A DNA stretch of 64,000 nucleotides from Boseongicola aestuarii. Its GTDB lineage: Bacteria > Pseudomonadota > Alphaproteobacteria > Rhodobacterales > Rhodobacteraceae. The first letter of the stretch is position 1, and each line of letters opens with the position of its first letter. The stretch spans positions 124,001 through 188,000 of the forward strand of contig NZ_FXXQ01000005.1 in the NCBI RefSeq assembly GCF_900184815.1. Direction: 5' to 3'. Position numbers and translations under genes: made by a program. The notes below the pieces were generated by a model. It worked only from the letters and a program-made list of their open reading frames with translations, was not told the origin of the DNA and ran no database searches. This document shows, piece by piece, positions 26,641 through 34,866 of this stretch.

Positions 26641-26787
26641 TCAAACCTTCGAAACGCCTACCAGTTCAAGCAGCGTTACATACCGAAAAACCCAGCGCTT
26701 GCCGGGGCGGCGACGCTGAACGAGGTATCGCATGTCTTCTATCTCGGCCTTGTTGTGGTCCATTTTGGGCAACACCTCCTTGGACAT
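26641..26787 (-). pseudogene. Possible tyrosine-recombinase N-terminal fragment
   Basis: The minus-strand frame from an ATG at 26787 reads MRYLVQRRRPGKRWVFRYVT part-way, resembling the N-terminal beta-strand domain of phage-type integrases (a basic run followed by W-x-F-R). It stops after 48 codons with no catalytic Arg-His-Tyr domain, so at best it is a decayed start of an integrase. The resemblance is short and could be chance. Confidence 0.3.
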
Positions 26788-27243
26788 CGAGACGAAAGAC
26801 GTTGATAACAACACGCAATGTGTGGTGGCGGAGACGAAGTCCGTCATGTAAAACATTTTAGTCATTGTTTTAAAAAACAAATTTCAGAAACGCAAATCGC
26901 ACACCACACGATCTACCACACCAAAATCGCGCGAGCGCCAAGATTTGGCAACATCGCGTCGCCTCGACCCTCTTGCGCAGTCACCCACAATATTTTTGAT
27001 TTGTGGATGCGTGAATTTGACCCCCTCCACCGGTCGGTGGGATTTGGCCAATGAGGGTCTAAATACCCCCCACCCAGATCTTGATAGCCGCTTTACCGCA
27101 GACCCGCCGCCCAGTTCCGTTTTCACTGAGGTGTTATTCAAGAGGGGGGGAAGCGTCTCAAAAAGACGAATTGATTGCAAAGCGGACATCTTCCTGTGCA
27201 CGAGGTGTTCACAAGGTCACTCTTCGTCCATGCCGACCCGTGC
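26788..27243. other. Intergenic remnant region
   Basis: No gene is supported here. Around 27012-27100 there are runs such as TTTGACCCCCTCCACCGG that remind one of the ends of IS21-like elements, but no istA or istB frame or paired terminus was found. The left 100 bases are AT-rich. Confidence 0.4.
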
Positions 27244-28023
27244 TTACACGGTTTTCAGCATTCCGCCATCAACATGGTATGCCGACCCCACAGAGTAGGA
27301 AGCACGTGAACTACACAGAAAGACACAAAAGTTCGCGAGTTCCTCTACGCTTCCAAATCGCTTTATGTCGGCATTCTCATTTGCAACTTCCTGCAAGTAT
27401 GCCTCCCAATCGTCACCCCGCAGTTCCCTGGCCGTATTCTCCCAATCTGGAGTATGGATGAGACCCGGATTGACAGTATTGACCCGAATATTCCGCTTTA
27501 CCATTTCTGAAGACAGGCACTTGCCGAACATAAGGAGTGCAGCTTTGGTAGTATTGTAGATTGGTTCATACCAAAGTGGTTGAACCGCACAGATCGAGGC
27601 GTTCATCAGCATCGCTCCGCCTCCCTTTGCTTCCATCTGATCTGCCAGTCCCCTCGACAGACGTACCGCGGCCATTACATGCAAGTTCCAAAAGTCGAGC
27701 CACTTTTCATCAGGAGCATCGGCGACCGTCTCGTTCGAACCAGTACCAGCGTTCGAGACAAAGATGTCCGCGCCGCCGGACGCCGCCGCCGCGTCGATTA
27801 CCGAGTTGCATCCTTCCATGGTGGAAACGTCGGCTGTCACAGAAGTTGCCTCGACGCCAAATTCCTCGCTAATTGCTCGCGCCGCTTTTTCGACAACGTC
27901 CTGTGTGCGGGCGTTCAACAAGACATTTGCACCTTCAGCAGCGAACGCTCGGGCAATTCCAAGACCAATCCCCTTCGAGCCACCCGTGATAACCGCCAGC
28001 TTGCCTTCTAATCCCAGATCCAT
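27244..28023 (-). CDS. SDR-family NAD(P)-dependent oxidoreductase
   Basis: The 259-residue enzyme has the classical SDR set: cofactor motif VITGGSKGIGLGIA near residue 13, DIFVSNAGTG (NAG strand), a catalytic Ser region GGAMLMNASICAVQPLW, YEPIYNTTKAALLMF with the Y-x-x-x-K pair, and NTVNPGLIHTPDW. The residue expected to be Ser (NASI) is present. It would reduce or oxidise a hydroxyl/keto group in the cytosol. Start 28023 is chosen for its GGGAG site; an ATG at 28050 is less likely. It stands alone between an insertion scar and the Opp-type importer genes. Substrate unknown. Confidence 0.9.
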   Translation of the reverse strand: MDLGLEGKLAVITGGSKGIGLGIARAFAAEGANVLLNARTQDVVEKAARAISEEFGVEATSVTADVSTMEGCNSVIDAAAASGGADIFVSNAGTGSNETVADAPDEKWLDFWNLHVMAAVRLSRGLADQMEAKGGGAMLMNASICAVQPLWYEPIYNTTKAALLMFGKCLSSEMVKRNIRVNTVNPGLIHTPDWENTARELRGDDWEAYLQEVANENADIKRFGSVEELANFCVFLCSSRASYSVGSAYHVDGGMLKTV

Positions 28024-28095
28024 CTCGAACTCCCGCCGTTTATATAGCATTAGACCAAAGACATGCCTTGGCTCAAGCTATGGGACCGACCACAT

Positions 28096-28151
28096 AGTCC
28101 CGCAAAGCGGACGTCGATGCGTATCACTGCGAATGACCGCTATGCGGGACT
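28096..28151. repeat. Imperfect palindrome in the intergenic region
   Basis: The arms at 28096-28110 and 28137-28151 are inverted copies (agtcccgcaaagcgg against ccgctatgcgggact, one mismatch over 15), separated by 26 bases. It lies in the otherwise empty 28024-28324 stretch between the SDR gene start and the ABC ATPase gene end. It could be a folded RNA or a mobile palindromic repeat; no T-tract follows, so it is not a standard terminator. Nothing else was recognised in that stretch. Confidence 0.6.
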
Positions 28152-28324
28152 TGTGAGCTTTCGCTGCGTCTGAGCCAAAGTCGGCTCTCTCGCTCGCGGT
28201 GTGTCTACACGCGAGGGCGTCACCCCTAGACGCTGCAATACCGCCCTACCCCGCACAAGCAAGTTTCCTCTGACAAAGCGAACAATTGGACTAACTCAAG
28301 GCAACACAAATATCGTCCGCTTCA

Positions 28325-29332
28325 TCAAAGCGCCTTCTGCTCCATCAGCTCAACCCAACGGTGGCAGGCAACTTCGTGACCGGTTCCGTCCGCATGTTCC
28401 AGCACAGGTTCCTCGGCCTTGCATTTATCAATGACAAACGGACAGCGGGTGTGGAACTTGCAGCCCGGCGGCTGATTTGTCGGTGACGGGATCTCGCCTT
28501 CAAGCTTTTGAGCGGATTTTTCGTCGTCGGGATCCAGTGACGGAATCGCCGAAAACAACGCCTTGGTATAAGGATGGCGCGGGGCCTCAAAAAGTTGCCG
28601 CGTCGTCGCGCTTTCAACCAAACGACCAAGATACATCACAGCCACATGGTCACATGTATGGGCAACCACAGAAAGATCATGGCTGATGAACAGGAAAGTA
28701 ATCCCGAGATCGCGTTGCAACTCCTTCAACAAGTTCAACACGTCGGCTTGAATCGACACATCGAGTGCTGCGACACTCTCATCGGCCACCACAAACTTCG
28801 GCCCCGACACAAGCGCTCGCGCGATTGAAATCCGCTGGCGCTGCCCCCCGGAAAACGCATGAGGAAACCGCCGCAGATGCTCGAGGTTCAGACGGCACTT
28901 CGCAGCAATTTCACGGACACGCTCGTCGGTCTCTTCCCGCGAGCTTGTCAGCCCCATAACTTCCAAAGGTTCGGCGATGATATCGCGCACCGTCATCCGT
29001 GGCGAAAGCGCTGCATATGGGTCCTGAAAAATCAGTTGCGCGCGTTTTCGGAAATCCTTGAGCTTAGCGCCATTCAGCGTGGTGAGGTCATACTCCACTT
29101 CGCCGTCTTTGTAGGTCGCACTGCCGCCAGTTATCGTAACAGCCTTCAAGAAGGCGCGCCCAAGCGTGGTCTTTCCAGAGCCGCTTTCCCCAACAAGTCC
29201 AAAGAATGACCCGCTTTGAATATCGATATCGACGTTGTCCACCGCCTTGAGGATACGCTTATCGAAGAGGCCCTTTCCGATGCTGAAACCAACGGACAGA
29301 CCTCGGGCGGATATGAGTGTGTCGTCGCTCAT
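28325..29332 (-). CDS. Oligopeptide-type ABC transporter ATPase (OppF/DppF-like)
   Basis: The 335-residue ATPase has Walker A GLVGESGSGKTTLGRAF, signature FSGGQRQRISIARAL, and Walker B FVVADESVAALDVS, where the usual EPTSALD is ESVAALD but the catalytic Glu is kept. The C-terminal extension PTNQPPGCKFHTRCPF has the spaced cysteines seen in Opp/Dpp ATPases. It is last in a five-gene minus-strand transporter unit (binding protein, B, C, D, F) and overlaps the D gene by 4 bases. The ligand is probably a peptide-like or phosphonate compound, given the adjacent phosphonate genes (inference). Confidence 0.93.
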   Translation of the reverse strand: MSDDTLISARGLSVGFSIGKGLFDKRILKAVDNVDIDIQSGSFFGLVGESGSGKTTLGRAFLKAVTITGGSATYKDGEVEYDLTTLNGAKLKDFRKRAQLIFQDPYAALSPRMTVRDIIAEPLEVMGLTSSREETDERVREIAAKCRLNLEHLRRFPHAFSGGQRQRISIARALVSGPKFVVADESVAALDVSIQADVLNLLKELQRDLGITFLFISHDLSVVAHTCDHVAVMYLGRLVESATTRQLFEAPRHPYTKALFSAIPSLDPDDEKSAQKLEGEIPSPTNQPPGCKFHTRCPFVIDKCKAEEPVLEHADGTGHEVACHRWVELMEQKAL

Positions 29333-30327
29333 GCCACCCCCTCATCTTTATAAATGTGACACGCAACGCGATGCACCGGATTGACTTTGATATCGGGCGG
29401 CAAAACCGACATGCAGGCGTCGCCCACAATCTTTGAACAACGCGTGTTGAAAACACACCCAGGTGGACGCTCCAAAGGTGATGGAATGTCCCCTGGGATC
29501 GGCAAGAGCGGGTTCTCCAAATCATCAAGCTTCGGCAATGCCGCGATCAGACCTTGGGTGTAGGGATGACGCGGATCGCGGATCACTTCGCGCACGGGAC
29601 CCTTCTCAATGAGGCGACCCAAATACATGACTGAAACGTAGTCAGCCGTCTGCGCAACGACGCCAAGATCGTGCGTGATAAAGATGATCCCCATGTCGAA
29701 CTCAGTGACGAGATTTTTCATCAAATCAATCACCTGAGCTTGGATTGTAACGTCCAATGCCGTTGTCGGCTCATCTGCAATCAGAAGTTTGGGCTTGGTC
29801 GACAGAGCCATGGCAATCATCGCGCGTTGACGCATGCCTCCCGACAGTTCGAATGCAAATTGATCGACGCGTTTGTGAGGATCAGAGATTCCGACGCGGT
29901 CCAACATCTCGATGGAGTGTTTGCGCGCCTGCTCCTTTGACATGTCAGAATGCAGCATCAATTGCTCGACCATCTGTTTTCCAATGGAAATAGCAGGTGC
30001 AAAACTGGCCATTGGCTCCTGGAAAATCATCGAGATCGCACCGCCGCGCACCACCTTCATATCCTTGGCCTTGCGCAACGACAGAACATCCACATCGCCC
30101 TCATCAGTATGAAGGATGATCTTGGACTCCGGCGAATAAACCGCGTTTTTGGCGTTAAGGTGCATCAATGCCTTGGCCGTCACGGATTTCCCCGATCCGC
30201 TCTCTCCGACAAGGCCAATCACTTCACCTTTTCGCAGTCGAAAACTGACGTCTTCAACCGCCGTAATCAGACCTTCATCCGTGCGGAATTTCAGTGTCAG
30301 ATTCTGAACCGTTATCAGATTGCTCAT
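29329..30327 (-). CDS. Oligopeptide-type ABC transporter ATPase (OppD/DppD-like)
   Basis: The 332-residue ATPase shows Walker A GLVGESGSGKSVTAKAL, Q-loop MIFQEPMASF, signature LSGGMRQRAMIAMAL and Walker B LLIADEPTTALDV, then a C-terminal RPPGCVFNTRCSK segment typical of OppD proteins. It pairs with the following F subunit as a heterodimeric motor. Overlaps of 4 bases on both sides (ATGA-type) indicate coupled translation with the permease and F genes. Confidence 0.94.
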   Translation of the reverse strand: MSNLITVQNLTLKFRTDEGLITAVEDVSFRLRKGEVIGLVGESGSGKSVTAKALMHLNAKNAVYSPESKIILHTDEGDVDVLSLRKAKDMKVVRGGAISMIFQEPMASFAPAISIGKQMVEQLMLHSDMSKEQARKHSIEMLDRVGISDPHKRVDQFAFELSGGMRQRAMIAMALSTKPKLLIADEPTTALDVTIQAQVIDLMKNLVTEFDMGIIFITHDLGVVAQTADYVSVMYLGRLIEKGPVREVIRDPRHPYTQGLIAALPKLDDLENPLLPIPGDIPSPLERPPGCVFNTRCSKIVGDACMSVLPPDIKVNPVHRVACHIYKDEGVA

Positions 30328-31478
30328 TTGTTATTGTCCGAATAGGGGTCAGCCGCGTCTCGCAATCCATCGCCCACAAAGACAAATGCCATCACCAGAG
30401 CAATGAAAAAGAAGACCGGAATAAAGTACCACTGATAGTTCAAAAGCACGTCAGCGCTGGTCACGTTTTGAAGCATCACGCCGAGGCTGTTGACCGGATC
30501 TTTCAGGCCAAGACCAATGAAGCTCAGCGCGGTTTCCGACAAAACCATGTAGGGAAATGAAATCACCAGATCGACGATGATGTAGCTTGTGAAACTCGGC
30601 AACAAATGCCGCCGGATCACATGCCCGGAAGAAGCTCCGCAGAGCTGTGCCGCCAAAACATATTCCTGATTTCGTTCGGTCAAAAGATGCGTACGCACTC
30701 TTCGCGCCAATGTCGGCCAACCGATCAAACCGAGGATCATGGATATGTAAAAGAACCTCGATTCCGCAGATAACTCAGGGGGCATAAAGGCCGCCACTGC
30801 CATGAATAGAGGGATCGCAGGCACCGTTCGAACAGCGTCCGTGATCATCTGCAAAACGCTGTCAATCCAGCCACCGTAATAGCCCGATATCCCCCCTATC
30901 ACGAGCGCCAGAACGAAGGCGATAAACACCCCAATTGTCCCAACCTGCATCGACGTCAAAATCGCATGCAGCGTGCGCGAGAAGATGTCTTTACCTGTGG
31001 CATCGGTCCCAAAGAGATGCACAAAGCCGTCCGGAGCCCCGAAAAGATGAGTGTCCATCGGAATGAAGCCAAAAAGCTTGTATTCCCATCCTTCAACGAA
31101 AAAAGACAGGTACTTACGATCATCCGTGTTGATCTTTGTCACCCACCTGAAGTTCGTTTCCATCGACCGCTCGCGCTCAACCCCATAGACGTAGGGCCGC
31201 CAACTACATCCGGCATCGTCGCAGAACTGCGGGATTTGCGGTGCACCGTTCGTGTAATCGTCGTTTTTGCCAGCGACCGTCGGATTATAGGGCGACAAGA
31301 ACGGCGCAAACAATCCCGAGAGCAAAAGAACCACCAACACACTCGCGGCGATCATGGCTGCGCGCTGTTTCTTGAAACGTGCCCAAATCAACTGCCCCTG
31401 AGAGGCGGTAAAATAAGCCTCCTTGGACTTCTGATCCGACATTCCTGCGGAGGCGGGGTTTGTGATTTGATCGGTCAT
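30324..31478 (-). CDS. ABC transporter permease (OppC/YejE-like, long form)
   Basis: The 384-residue inner-membrane protein has a first helix near residues 40-60 (AASVLVVLLLSGLFAPF), then about 100 soluble residues, and a core permease domain with GTDATGKDIFSRTLH and a coupling-loop region AAQLCGASSGHVIRRHLLP. Ordinary OppC proteins have a shorter loop there, so this resembles the YejE type. The large periplasmic loop contains a Cys pair (CDDAGC) that could form a disulfide. It follows the OppB-type gene by 5 bases, with its ribosome site (AGG) inside that gene's end. Confidence 0.92.
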   Translation of the reverse strand: MTDQITNPASAGMSDQKSKEAYFTASQGQLIWARFKKQRAAMIAASVLVVLLLSGLFAPFLSPYNPTVAGKNDDYTNGAPQIPQFCDDAGCSWRPYVYGVERERSMETNFRWVTKINTDDRKYLSFFVEGWEYKLFGFIPMDTHLFGAPDGFVHLFGTDATGKDIFSRTLHAILTSMQVGTIGVFIAFVLALVIGGISGYYGGWIDSVLQMITDAVRTVPAIPLFMAVAAFMPPELSAESRFFYISMILGLIGWPTLARRVRTHLLTERNQEYVLAAQLCGASSGHVIRRHLLPSFTSYIIVDLVISFPYMVLSETALSFIGLGLKDPVNSLGVMLQNVTSADVLLNYQWYFIPVFFFIALVMAFVFVGDGLRDAADPYSDNNK

Positions 31479-31483
31479 GGCGC

Positions 31484-32491
31484 TTACCTGATAATGCTTT
31501 TGCGAACACGCGGGTCCAAGACCGCCAACAAGACATCGGTCAAAAAGTTCAATGTCACGATGGAGGCGGTCAGCAAGAAAATGATGGCCCCGGCCAGTTG
31601 CTGATCGTTTGACCGCGCGAGCGCTTCGATCAACAAGGCGCCAGCCTCGGTGAGTGTTAGAATGAGCGCCACAATCGGAAGTTCGTTGAAGATGCGGTTC
31701 AAATCAAAACCGAGCGAATTCACAATCGGACCAAGCGCATGCCGCGCCGGATAGCGCCACAAAAGCTTACCGCCCGAAACCCCGCGTGCAGCCGCAGCGG
31801 TGACATACAACTTGCCAATCTCGTCAGACATCAAGGCGCGCACTGTCTGCAATGCAAACGCTGTTGCGGACCATCCAAGAATGAAAATAGGCAACCAAGC
31901 GTGTGACAACAGATCGACAAACCTGTCCCAACTCCAATCGGCATCTCGGAATTCAGGTGAGAACAGCCCGGTCAAGGTGTTTCCGAAATAGACCGTCGCG
32001 AACAGCATAATCATCAACGCCAAAAGGAAGTTCGGAAGCGCCAGACCGAGATAGCTGAACAGACGCAGTGAGTTGTTCAAAAAGGCGCTGGAAGACGCAG
32101 CGGCGATAATCCCAACCGGGATGGCAATGGCATATGCCAATGCAAGCGACGCCACACATAGCGCCAAAGAAATCCAAAACTTGTCGCCCAAAAGCTGAGC
32201 GATATCCACGCGCAGAATACAGCTATCGCCAAAATCACCCTGAAACGCGCCGGCAATCCAACTGCCCCAACGCTCAAGGAAGGGTCGATCAAGACCGAGG
32301 CGCGCGCGCTCGGCTTCAAGTTCATTGGCAATCTGAATGCTGGAACCTTGGGTGTTCTTAAAGGCCAGATACCGCTCGGCGCAGTCACCAGGCACCAGTT
32401 CCATCAGAGAAAAGACGACCAAGGACACAATCACCAGCGTTATCAAGGCCATGATTGCACGTGTCATCACGAACTTGGCGAATTGGAGCAT
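31484..32491 (-). CDS. ABC transporter permease (OppB/YejB-like)
   Basis: The 335-residue protein has six or so hydrophobic segments, beginning MALITLVIVSLVVFSLMELV, and the coupling region AAAARGVSGGKLLWRYPARH, the OppB EAA-like loop. It is 117 bases downstream of the binding-protein gene and immediately upstream of the OppC-type gene. It forms the B half of the channel heterodimer. Confidence 0.92.
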   Translation of the reverse strand: MLQFAKFVMTRAIMALITLVIVSLVVFSLMELVPGDCAERYLAFKNTQGSSIQIANELEAERARLGLDRPFLERWGSWIAGAFQGDFGDSCILRVDIAQLLGDKFWISLALCVASLALAYAIAIPVGIIAAASSSAFLNNSLRLFSYLGLALPNFLLALMIMLFATVYFGNTLTGLFSPEFRDADWSWDRFVDLLSHAWLPIFILGWSATAFALQTVRALMSDEIGKLYVTAAAARGVSGGKLLWRYPARHALGPIVNSLGFDLNRIFNELPIVALILTLTEAGALLIEALARSNDQQLAGAIIFLLTASIVTLNFLTDVLLAVLDPRVRKSIIR

Positions 32492-32608
32492 CTATCGTCC
32501 CTGTCATTAAAACGGCGCGGTTGGTCCGCGTCCTGTTTTGGCTGGTCTTTGTCGTCTGGTTCGGGCGAGACCCCCGCCCGAACCTTGTCTGAGTTTACGC
32601 GTGACGGA

Positions 32609-34648
32609 TTATTCGTCCAACCACCACTGTGTCGCCCGATATGGGTACGTACGGTAGTACTCGTAGCTGTGCGTCTTGAACTCGGTGAAGTTCTTCAGAT
32701 CGTTGTTGTTGATCAAAGGTGCAGGCGCGTTGACCGTACCGATGAAGAACAAGTTCGACGTCATGTTCTCGACCATCCGGTTGCCCAGCATCTTGAACTC
32801 ATCGCTGCTCTGATCCGCAGACTGGAACGCGTTGATGTCAGCAATCAGCTGTTTGACATCCTCAGGCGGCTCAACGCCAGCAGATCCGTTGCTGTCCACC
32901 CACTCGGCCCAGAGCATACCGTTACGGTTGCCGAAGTAGTTCTCGAACGGGGGCACCCACAGCTCGTTATTGCCAAGGACGATTGCCAGCGGCTGTGACT
33001 TACGCCACATCGAGACATCGAGCTTGTTGGAGGACTGCGCCGAGCGATACTCGTCCGGTGTCACCTCCTTCACGACAGACTGAATGCCCACGTCGGCCCA
33101 GTACTGGCTGACAAGTTCGACCGTCTGGCCGGCGATGCCCTGTGTCGAATAGTTCAGGTTCAACACCAGCTTGTCGCCATTCGGCAGTTCGCGGAAGCCA
33201 TCACCATCCGTGTCGGCCATACCAAGAGCGTCAAGACGTGCATTGGCACCGGCCTGGTCGAATCCGGCCATATAGTTCTGCCAGTCACCTTCAATAAACT
33301 CAGGCATCGGAGAGAAGCCGGTGTATTGCATCGGCGTACCTTGCCCGAAGAAGCCAACTTCGTTGAGTTGCTCGCGGTTGATGGCCAAAGACATCGCTTC
33401 ACGGAACGATAGATCACCAAAGACCGCACGCTTGGCAGGGTCTTCGTGCGTGACGTTAAAGCCAAAAGCACCAATTGTGATCTCAGGCTTTAGCTGCACC
33501 GTGTAGTTGCCGCTCTCCTGGCTCTCCAGAAGAAGAGGTGCCGAGGCAAGCTGCAAGGACTGCGATTTGTAGTCTACTTCCCCATTCACGATCTTGAGGA
33601 TACGCACCTCATTGTCGTTGATATAGACCTCATCCTGTTCACCGATATATGGTAGCTGCTGGCCCGTCGTGTCCACCTGATGGAAGTAAGGGTTGGCCAC
33701 AAGGCGGCGCCCTTCAGTGGTGTCAGCAATGTAGATATGGCTCTCAAGTGTTGGGTGAGTGTGCTTGGGCAAGCCGTCTACAAGGTCAGGTTTCGAGAGC
33801 ATCGGAGTAGGCGTATCCGTCCAGTCCGAATTCCCGTAATAGGCCTTGATCGCGTCATAGCCGTTTTCAAAACCAAGGCTCTGAGCATAGCTGTCCGCAT
33901 CGGCATTGATATCCGGGTGGAACTGACCAAGGAAGTGCTTCGGCTGGAAGCCCTGACCGAAGTGCGTGGCAAAGTGCGCCAAAAGACCCGGCTTAGGTGC
34001 CGGCAAGTTGAAGATCACCGTAACATCGTCCGGTGTGTCGACCGTCATCGTCTCACCACCGACGGTCACGTAGTCTTTCGGATTTTCGAAAATATTGGTG
34101 TCGAGCATAAGGTTGTCATGCCAGAAAGCCACGTCAGCCGATGTAAACGGCGCACCGTCTGACCATTTGTGACCTGCGCGCAGCTTAAACGTCAGCTGGG
34201 TGAAATCGTCGTTCCACTCCCATGACTTCGCGATGTTCGGCACAATCGTCTGAAGATCATCTGAATAGCGCACGAGGTTCACGTGACGCACGGAAAGGAA
34301 GTCCGATGTTCCAGCTTCCGTAGCGTTCGAAAGAACGTTCAAAACGCCTCCGTACTGCCCAACACTATCGTAAGGCACCACAACCAGAGGCTCGGATGGC
34401 AAACGATCCGCGACCGGAGCAAGATCGCCATTCCCGACAATTTGGCTGTTCAGGCTTGCGATATCGGGATGCTCAGAGAACTCCATCGTACAGCCAGCGG
34501 CTGCCTGAAATTCCATAAGGTCAAACTGCTGCGGATAAGCACCCGCCGCAACGCCGCCCATATCCGCCATCGTGATGGCCGGGCAATTGGCATAGGCTGC
34601 CGCCGGAATGGCCAGCACCGCAACGCCGCTTAATAAGATTCGTTTCAT
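32609..34648 (-). CDS. Periplasmic solute-binding protein, SBP family 5 (Opp/Dpp class), long form
   Basis: The 679-residue protein begins with a signal peptide (MKRILLSGVAVLAIPAAAYA). Family-5 features include KLRAGHKWSDGAPFTSADVA, FGDLSFREAMSLAINREQLN, and a C-terminal region TRWxWxD-like (YPYRATQWWLDE at the end). It is longer than common DppA/OppA proteins (~535-545 residues), with an extra N-terminal section of ~75 residues before the first conserved element. It is the first gene of the importer unit and lies next to the phosphonate hydrolase gene. A ligand such as a phosphonate ester or phosphonopeptide is an inference from context only. Confidence 0.9.
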   Translation of the reverse strand: MKRILLSGVAVLAIPAAAYANCPAITMADMGGVAAGAYPQQFDLMEFQAAAGCTMEFSEHPDIASLNSQIVGNGDLAPVADRLPSEPLVVVPYDSVGQYGGVLNVLSNATEAGTSDFLSVRHVNLVRYSDDLQTIVPNIAKSWEWNDDFTQLTFKLRAGHKWSDGAPFTSADVAFWHDNLMLDTNIFENPKDYVTVGGETMTVDTPDDVTVIFNLPAPKPGLLAHFATHFGQGFQPKHFLGQFHPDINADADSYAQSLGFENGYDAIKAYYGNSDWTDTPTPMLSKPDLVDGLPKHTHPTLESHIYIADTTEGRRLVANPYFHQVDTTGQQLPYIGEQDEVYINDNEVRILKIVNGEVDYKSQSLQLASAPLLLESQESGNYTVQLKPEITIGAFGFNVTHEDPAKRAVFGDLSFREAMSLAINREQLNEVGFFGQGTPMQYTGFSPMPEFIEGDWQNYMAGFDQAGANARLDALGMADTDGDGFRELPNGDKLVLNLNYSTQGIAGQTVELVSQYWADVGIQSVVKEVTPDEYRSAQSSNKLDVSMWRKSQPLAIVLGNNELWVPPFENYFGNRNGMLWAEWVDSNGSAGVEPPEDVKQLIADINAFQSADQSSDEFKMLGNRMVENMTSNLFFIGTVNAPAPLINNNDLKNFTEFKTHSYEYYRTYPYRATQWWLDE

Positions 34649-34866
34649 TTTGTCTCCCAGTTTACGAAGTAGTTATCGTTTTTTGTGTCAGCGGATTCAC
34701 GCGAAACGCAGACCGCCTCCAGATCGCTTGAAGCAAGCGGCGTTTTCGCCGTCTTGCAATTTGAAGTGAGAAGAATTCTTTTCACCCGCTTGTCGTCCCC
34801 CAAGACTGCTAACCATCAGGACAACGTCGCTGCGCGCTTTGAAAGCGCCTAGCTCTTGTATCTCTA

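Noticed and set aside
27000-27110. IS21-like end
   Set aside because: A suggestive TTTGACCCCC run, but no partner terminus or transposase frame was found.
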